This document shows, in pieces, positions 54,401 to 63,400 of a DNA stretch of 64,000 nt. The stretch spans positions 1,302,001-1,366,000 of the forward strand of contig NW_024104765.1 of NCBI RefSeq assembly GCF_003945595.2, written 5' to 3'. The notes below the pieces were generated by a model, which was not told the origin of the DNA, did no database searches, and saw nothing but the letters and a program-made list of their open reading frames with translations. How positions within the stretch are numbered: the first letter of the stretch is position 1; the number at the start of each line of letters is the position of its first letter. The DNA is from Pipra filicauda. Its lineage: Eukaryota; Chordata; Aves; Passeriformes; Pipridae. The position numbers and the translations under genes are program-made.

Positions 54401-57400
54401 TCTGGATAAATCAGTGAAAAGCAACATATGGATGAAAATAGAGAAAATATTCTACCCAAATGTGGAATAAAGAACACAGTTACCTTGGCAACATCTGTTC
54501 TAGCAGAGAGAATCTTTCTTAATGTGTTGTTTAGCCTCTGAACTTTGGTTTCTTTGTTCTCAGATTCCTCCTGCTTTTGCATGCAGTCCAGCTGCTCTTC
54601 CTTACCAATTTCCACCAAGGCAGGCTGGCATGGCTCATCCAGAACAACTTCAAACTTCTTCATGAATTTAAAGAGGGTTCTGATTACCACAGGAAAGCAG
54701 AAATGTTACTGGGTTTTATAATCCTAGAAATCTCTCATCTACTTGAAATAAATGTTTCCACTGCGTTATGAGCAGAAGTATTCTTACATTCAAATTCAAT
54801 GTCATAGAGAAATCATCTAGAAGGAAGTTTCTAAATAGGGACCTTAATTTCGAGTTCTGAGTTACCTGCGTATTTTTTCAACTGACTGCTTTATAGCCCA
54901 GAAGCTGACATCATTCCACTTGGAAATTTTCACAAATTCCTGTTAGGAAAATAAATCATCAATGGGATTACTCATATAAATAAAATTAAGTATTTCCATA
55001 TCAAAGATGATCTTTAAAGCTGATCAGCTATGATGATATGGTAGTCTTAAAATGCAAGACATTTCAATAACTGAGCAAATTATTGCATAGACATCTTATT
55101 CTATTAACATATGTGTTTATGCTAAAACTGTTGCATAGCCAAATGCTGTGAAATCTAACTGGGCTTCACCAGTGGGCAGAAATTTTCATGGATAAATGGG
55201 AATGATCAAACCTTAAAGCCTTCAACCAGCCCCCCTCCCTCCCCCTCTAAAATAAATTCTTGCCAAAGAAAATGTGTTGTAGGGATTTCAGTGGCCAACA
55301 GAACTATTATATACAAATTCAAATAATATCTGCTCCACCCTTCCTTTAATTAGATCAGTGTATTGTCTGAACCAAGTTTCGTTTTACCTTAAGTTCCTTT
55401 TCTATGGGTTGACGAAGTTCAGTGATTCTGGCCTCAACACACACTGAAAACTGCTTATAATAATTGTACAGATTCCACAGTATGCTGCACAGAACATCTA
55501 GAAGGGACAGACAATAAAAATCTTATTTTACAATAGGATATTCTTCAGTATCACGATGATAAATGCACCCCAGCTCTTTCTGGAATCACAAAGCTTAGCT
55601 TGGAAAGTCTGGAATACCCGATGGTCATATTGCTGTAAAGATGACTCAACACAGGTAATGCTATCAACTTACCCTTTTCTGCTACTTGAGGCATCAGCAA
55701 GACATGGCAGTGGAAAACCAGCAGTGCTTGAAGCCGTGCATGAAACTCTCCCAGAGTAGAGCCTTCAATGAAAGCCTGCAATGTGCTGACCAGGGTTTTC
55801 AGATCCATTTGCTCAGTTTCTGAACATTGCACCAGAAATTTAGAGTAGAAGTAAGGGAAAACAAACCAAAAGATCAACATGAAAATTGTGGCCTGCTCTT
55901 TGTAAACTTTCAGTTGAAACATCAGGTCTTTGTTAGGAAAGATTCCAAACAAAATAGGAAAGAGGCAGGGAGGGGAAGAATTCTAATTCAATAAGAAGTA
56001 AAACCAACAAACACCACAGTGGAAGAAAAGAACGGGGAACAAGAGGCAACATTAAGATAGCGACTGCGAAGGCCATTTAGGTGTCCAATTTCAGAGTCCA
56101 TCAAGTATTTAAAGAACACTTGCTATTCTCTATGAATGAATGGCTTTTTCAGTCATAGTGAGCCATACTACGAATTAGTTGCTGCCAGTTCCTTAACTCC
56201 TCAAAAATCATGAAGATAGAAATATATCATAGATGAATCTGGTAGAGAATACAGTGTATTACCTATGGAAGACATACATAACATGGGTTATATAATATAA
56301 CCCAAGGATCTGAAGCTCATCAGAAGTGCATTAATTAATCCTGAGATTGGAAGAGCTCTGCCTCATGCCAGAGGATACTGCTTTCATCTTTATAATTCCA
56401 TTAAACTGGGGGAGGCAAGGGACCGAGAGCTGTATTCTTTACCCTATTTTATGTAACGTGAACAGCTGCAGACAGATTTGCTAAGAACAGTATGTACCAA
56501 AACATACCAGCTGTAAGAATTCTTTAGGCTTTATACACAAAGCAGTTCAGCTCCAATATGAATAATGCTTTCTATAGCTAAAAAATGAGAAGCCTTTTTG
56601 AGTTGCAGTTGGAGGCATCCTACCCTCCAAATCTGTTTGAAATGTTTATATGTGCATGACATAGGCTGCCATAGTTCTATGTTCTTTTAGGTGCTTTTTA
56701 CAGACATCTTTTTTTCTGTACACCACCTACAGTGTTTGCCCTATGAGCCACAGGTGGTTTCAGAGACACATACAAGCAAAGTTCACTCCATACATAAGAC
56801 CTTAGACAGTCACGAAATTTATTGTAGGGCAAAGAACTACACTTGAAAGTGCATTGTCAAACTCTGGCATTTAGGATCTTAATCAAGCATCCTTAGTAAT
56901 TGCTAGAACTGCAGCACACATTCATTTTAAGGCAAGCACTTACCTTCTGTAGTTGCCTCTGTCTGCTCTTGAACATACTTCTCAATCATCTGATAGATTG
57001 AGAACCAGTGCTTTGTGGATTTCTCTACATGCTGTTTCATAATATTGTCCAAACTTACTGACCAGCAACTGGAAACAAGAAGGAAGGAGAGAAAAGAAAA
57101 AAAATAAAGCAAAAATATCATGGGTAATTTGGGCTTCAAAACAACACAAACTTTATTCTCTGTTTCTACTAAACTAATGGAAAATTTTACAAGATGGAAT
57201 AATCTGCACACGTGCTTAATATATACATTCAACTCTTGAGGATCACTGCTTTGTCAATAGTATTAAGTATGAGAGAAGAAGTGTGAGAACTAGGGATGGT
57301 AAAACAAAACCCATCAGAGGCAGGTTCAAAAATTTCTTTTGCTCAGAACTTGAGGTAGGCTTGTGGAATTCCTGATCATGGCATACTGTGGCTATAAAAA

Positions 57401-60400
57401 TTTTACATGGTCTTAACAGGAGACCAGACAATAATTTTTAAGGAAAATTTAATGTGGGGGTTGTTAAACAGACAAAACACTTCATCATCCTATGATGAAA
57501 ACAGAAGAGCACTAGGAAAATACTAGGATGAAGTACTGTAGTTATCTGTCCTGCTTCTCCTCCTCTCCTGAGGCAAATACATAGGGTCCCCACAGGCTGG
57601 ACATGCTCATTCTGAACCACTACAGCTGCTAGTGGGTTTTTTTTCCCCCCACATTTTTACAAGGACAGGCACATAGAAGCATTTTCCACAATTAAGGCAA
57701 TTTAGCACTGGAATGTGCCTTCATATGGAGATGGAAGGTTACAGTATCTAAGAAAGAGCAGTATGGAAGGATAGTTCTTACTTCAACTCCAATCTACGCC
57801 ACTGAATAATCAGTTGTGTGACCAAATCAAGATGTTTCCGCAAGGACAAAGCTCGACTAGCATTTTCCTCCCAGTCCTGGAAAACAAAAAAGTTACCCCT
57901 TATACAAAGACAGAAATTACTCCTTGCATGGCAAGGCTCACAGTACTTTGGATACTTCAAACTGTCAGCCTGGAGCAAGTTCACTTCCTCAAATCCTGGC
58001 AAGCAGACTGCTTTCATATTAAAAACATGGTATCCATATAAATAAAGAAGCATGACAGAGAAAATAAAACTTCCCCTTAGCTTTTTTCTTACCTGTGCTT
58101 TTGCAAGAAGAATTTCCAAGCCATTCAGGAACTTTGAGAGAGGACTAGAGAGTGGAAAACTCCGGATTCTGTCCAACACAACTAACAGCTGCAGAATAAA
58201 AACACAAGCATTCCACCTATAGTAACAGTTTTTCAACAAAAGTAGTCATGAAGTTAAGTTAATTTTTATAAGTGTAACCCTCCCCTGCAAGAGGTAAGAA
58301 TGGTTTTGGGTTGTTTGTTGAGTTTTTTTTTCATTTTTAAACTGCTTTCTCAATTTAGTATAAGCTCACTACTAGTTCAGTGAAGACCGGTGCACTTGGG
58401 GAAAGGAGCACAAATGACCTAATGCAAAGACTTCCAATAGAATCCGAGTTTCTGTGTTGCCCCAAGAAATGTAACCTGATAGCCACACAGGTCCCATAAG
58501 TGGGACTAAAAATAAGCACTCTAAAGAATTAGGAAAGAAAGAACTTTGGAAAATAACAAGAGCACAAACAGCAAAAGACCTCAGGCATCTCTGAGCTATG
58601 GCAGACTGAAGATTGCTTAAAGCTCTAAGAGTAGGCAGAATACCACTTAACATTTCATAGCTAAAATAGAACAGCTAATAATACCTAATACCTCTTAAGA
58701 ATAAACAGATATGACTTCAAAACATCCACGTAAGTATTACAGACAACATCTAGGCAAGAATATGAACCTCTATGCACGTTTATGCATATCTATATACATA
58801 TTACACATAATGCAATCCTAAAATGCTCCAGTTTCCCCCAAATGCTTGTTGAGGTGTTTTTACCTGCACGAGTACTGGATGCTCTGGCCATTCCTGCAGT
58901 AGCCCATTTATTTCTTTAGCAAAATTATCAAGTACAGGTTGGCACTGTCGGACTTGCTGAATATTAGGGTGCTGGTAGAAGTCATATGGGCCATCTTGCT
59001 GCAGCACAAGATCTGAAGTTAATTCCTCAAAAAAGGTATTGCGAAGAAGAGTGCTAAGTAGAAGCTGGCTTCCCAAAAGACTATCATTCATTTCGGCACC
59101 TAGGAGGCAAGTAAGGAAGACATCGCACATGCAACTAATACTTTTTCGGTTGAATAGATGAAGTTGGGGACTTTCTTTCCCTGTACCCCAAGCCTTAGCA
59201 TGTTAGACTATGCCACTCATAAATAATGAGATGGGAGTATGGAACAAAAGAGACATAATTAGAGTTTATATTCTCTATTTTGTCAAATTTTTCTGTAAAA
59301 GTAAAATCAGCATCCTAAAGGTGGGCTGTGATCCTGTCAGAAGAACACAGGAACACTTTTCCTGTGGAAAAGTAACTCAAAACACAAAAAAATCCCACAT
59401 ACATTACACCTCAGATACAAACACAAAAACAAGGTATTGTATAAACAGCAGCCCTTATATGCTTCACCTTAATTGCACACATACATCTATTAGATCAGAA
59501 CTGAAATATACAGCTCTGCTATGAAAAGTGATGATCCTGAGGTCTCGCACAATTGCTTGAAACAATTTACATATCAAGTGTTCCAAAATTCAGGCTGGAA
59601 AAAAAAAAAAACAACAAAAAAAGTCCACCTTTTTTCTTTTAAATTATATATAGAAGCTGCATTTAAACCAATTCCTTTATGGACTTCATTGCAAATTTTA
59701 ATTCTGGGAAATTTCTGCAAGTGTATATCTTCCATAGACTATGCAGATCCATGTGATCAAAATTTCACTTAGCATTCAATTTATTTTTAAACTATGTTGG
59801 TCTTATACATTCCCAAACGGAATAAAAAAAATAATTTTTTTTATAAAAGAATAAAAGAATAAAAATCAAAGCATTCCACAAGACAATTCTGAACACAGGA
59901 CAAATTCTTTGGAAAAAGAAAATTCAGTTTCCCCACAATAGATCTGTTTCATAACTGTAATGCAATTAATTTGGAACAAATCATTAGAAAGTTAAACCTG
60001 CATATCTGAAATATTGCCAGCAATCTTACCAATTAAAGGATAGAACTGATTCACCAGGCATGCACCAGTCTGATAGCAGGAAATAAATGTACTGAAATAA
60101 TGCTTGGCTTGATGAGAAGGCAGCCTCTGCTGATACCACAGGGATCGAGCAAAGTTTAAGCATAACTGTTGATGAACCATCATAACTGTTTGCATAGAGC
60201 TCTTGGACAAAAGGGCTCTGTCAACTTCCAGATAGTCTTCTGATGGATCTTCAGTTTCCATTTTTTCTTCTAGGCTTGGCTGAGCTGTGATATCTTCAAA
60301 GTCCTGCATATTACATGATAATGAAAGGTAAATTATAATTTCTTCTTTTAATGCCTTCTCTCCCCATCTCCCTTTTTGCACTTTTTGGCATTGCAACAAC

Positions 60401-63400
60401 ATGCTAATGATTTGCAGCTGGTACCATACAGAAGCACTGCCTGCCTCTCATCTCAGATGTCAGTCTGAAACAGAACACAGGTCTACAGAACGTTTTGGGG
60501 CATAACCACAGCAGGCAAGGGTGCAGTACAGTGATCCTTGGAGCTGCTGCCAACTAAAACTCTTTCAGAAAAAGCAGCAGCAGCTGTGCATGCTGATAAA
60601 ACACCTCAGTGCAGTGTGGTCGCTTGAAGACCTGAACTGCTACATCCCAGCTGCTTTATTTAATCAAGAATAACCTTCCACCCAGGTAATACAATCTCAT
60701 ATGACCTTATTTGCTAAATTAATCAAATTTCAGAATTTTACAACAAATAACTAACTATATTGTCATTCAGTTACGTAACTTGGGATTGTTCACTTGAGCC
60801 ACAGCATGCTTCAAGTCCAGAAGTTAATTCCAAAAACTTTCCTAAACCAAAACATAAAATAAAATAAAAGCACAATACTTAACACCTATCAAAATCTGCC
60901 CCACATTTTGCTTTTGGCTAAAGGAAAAATAGTTTCAGTCCTCATCTTATTTCTGGCATGTATTTTCAGGAGCTACTTCAGATGTAATTTTTGTATTTCT
61001 TTACAGTTACAATTATTACCTTTTCATGAAAAGGAAATCTCCTCCTGAATTCTTCTTCTTCCTCCTCTTCCTCACTCCGTCTTTTCCCATGACTTTTACT
61101 TCTGTATCTGTACAGACTGCGTTCCATTGCCTCCTGCTCTTGGGCACGGCGTTCCTGTTCATCCCATTCATTTACAATTGCCTAAGGAAACACAAAAGCA
61201 GTATGCTTTTAGACAAGTCAATGTCTAAAATCATCTCATTTTTCATCAAAGGGACAGCATCTATTTTGCTTGGCTCTTCCCCTTTCTACAGTCTACAACA
61301 GTATAAATCAAAGCCATCTAAGATTTGTGAACTGCCCTCTCAACAAGCTAATAAGGAAAACGCAAAGACAACAGTGTGCAACAGAGTGCTTGGCCAAGTT
61401 CTTATCTCTTTTCTTAACCATTTTATAAAGAAAGTCTCTACAAAGTTTGCCTTGTCAGCCTGTCTTCACAGCAGGGGCTCTTCCAGACCTCTGAAAATTT
61501 CTGTGGCCCTCTTCTAGACCTGCCTTAAGAGATCCATGTCTTCAACAGGGGACAAGGTGGTTTAGTACAAGAATCCCAGCTACTGGCATCCAGATGTTAC
61601 CTGACACAGATGTCTAAAAAGCTGCAGAGATTTCTGGTCCATCTCTCCTTTGGATAGTATATGGCATCGAAGATGCAACAAAGCATTCACCAGGAGCTGT
61701 TCCAAAGTTGGGCAAGGCTGCTCAGCTCCCTCAGATTCTCCTTCAGAGAGCTTCAGAGAAAATTTTTTAAGTCCATGAAGGACCCCAACTGAATTCACTG
61801 AGCATAAAATTTCTGCCCGAGCAAAGTAGGTGGGGAAGGCATGGCCAACAGAAGGAAATGTCAACAAAGAAGTGAGGAGGTTGGTGAGGTCAGCTGGACA
61901 CACAAAATTTTGGAGTACTCCAAAAACTTCAGAAGCCACTAATCGCATGCCATGTTGCAACTGTAAGATGGCAGCTTGCAGCGGAATGATGGCATCAGGG
62001 AATACAGCATACTCCTCTGAAAGGTGTTTTCTAAACTGATGGTGGGATTGTTGCCACGATGCTTCTTCATTCAACAGGTTTTGTATTGCCTGAAGCGATT
62101 TTGGTGTTTCTCCACGGAGGACCTGGAGAAGGCGGGTTAGAAGATCTTGGACTGAAGAAACCCGTGCTATGCTGTTGATGTACTGGTGGGCCTCCTGGAA
62201 TAGGCAATCATACAGTGGAGCTGGAGGCCTGAAGGCCTTTTTTCTAGAAAGGCTGCTCATTTGTTCCTTCAACTTCTGCATTCTTTCATGCAACAGTCTG
62301 TTAAGAAATAACATTAACCAGTTTAAACATAGAAACATCTTTCATATAAACTTCTTAAATACATCCAACATAACAGTTAGATACATAAAAAAGTTTAATT
62401 AGAAATATTCTGTTAGTTTGCGTGAAACAGCAAATAAGGAAAAAAAAAAGGGACACCCTTATAGCATGCAGATGTATATTTCTTTCCCCCACCACTTCAA
62501 CAAACTTCAATTGCTTTTTTTGCTTGCTACCTGACAGCTCTGTGAGCATTTAGAAAAAAGTAATATTACTGCAAGCAATTGGTAAGACTCAGTCATTCAG
62601 AACCCACTTTCAGTGACTTTCTCTTAAGCAATAGCCTAGAACTACCATATCTTCTATATGTAACATTGTGAAATCAAAAACTTCCATTAATAGTGGAAAA
62701 CCATGAATAATAGACAGTTTTTATCTCCATGTACAAGGAACACACCGGGACACCTGCGCAAAGGAAAAAGCTCTGTTCACTTAAAATCTCCTTCTCAAGT
62801 ACCTCAGATTAAAAAAAAAACAACAAAAAACCAAACCAACAAAATAAGAATAGCTACAAATTCTGAATGTCAACAGTGTATTCTATGTGGTAAGAAATTT
62901 AATTCACTCACAGCACCATAGGCAAAGGCTAGTGCTAAAATACACATATGGAGATTTCTCCCCAGTAAAATCAGCTGAAGAACTCTGCAAAATAGCACTG
63001 GAATGCAGAAAGGCCTTGAGGAGGTACAGTGATCAATAAAACAATCCAGCTAATTTCAACTCATTGATAACATTGTCACATTTTAAAGAAAGTACTGCAC
63101 TTCAGATGTATGGCATTATTTTTACTTCTGGGCCTGGCTTCAACTTTATCAATATACAAAGGCCACATCCTTTAATTGTTCTGTTTACAGCAGTAAAAAG
63201 AGCATACAGATAATTCCTTAGTCACTGCAAGTAAACAGCACAGCCTCTGCACTTATCTTTACCACCACAATATGGAAATTGATACCGTAAAATCAGCAAC
63301 TCTTGTTTCTACAGAAAGACAGAAACATCGTAAAGCCTTGGAGAAAACCTTCAGAGCCTGAGCATACACAGATGACATGTCTAATCTAAAAGAGACAAGT

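Noticed and set aside
61026..61517. Plus-strand 163-codon ORF
   Set aside because: Its first part is the antisense of MDN1 exon 4 and the rest is intron; no recognisable domain.
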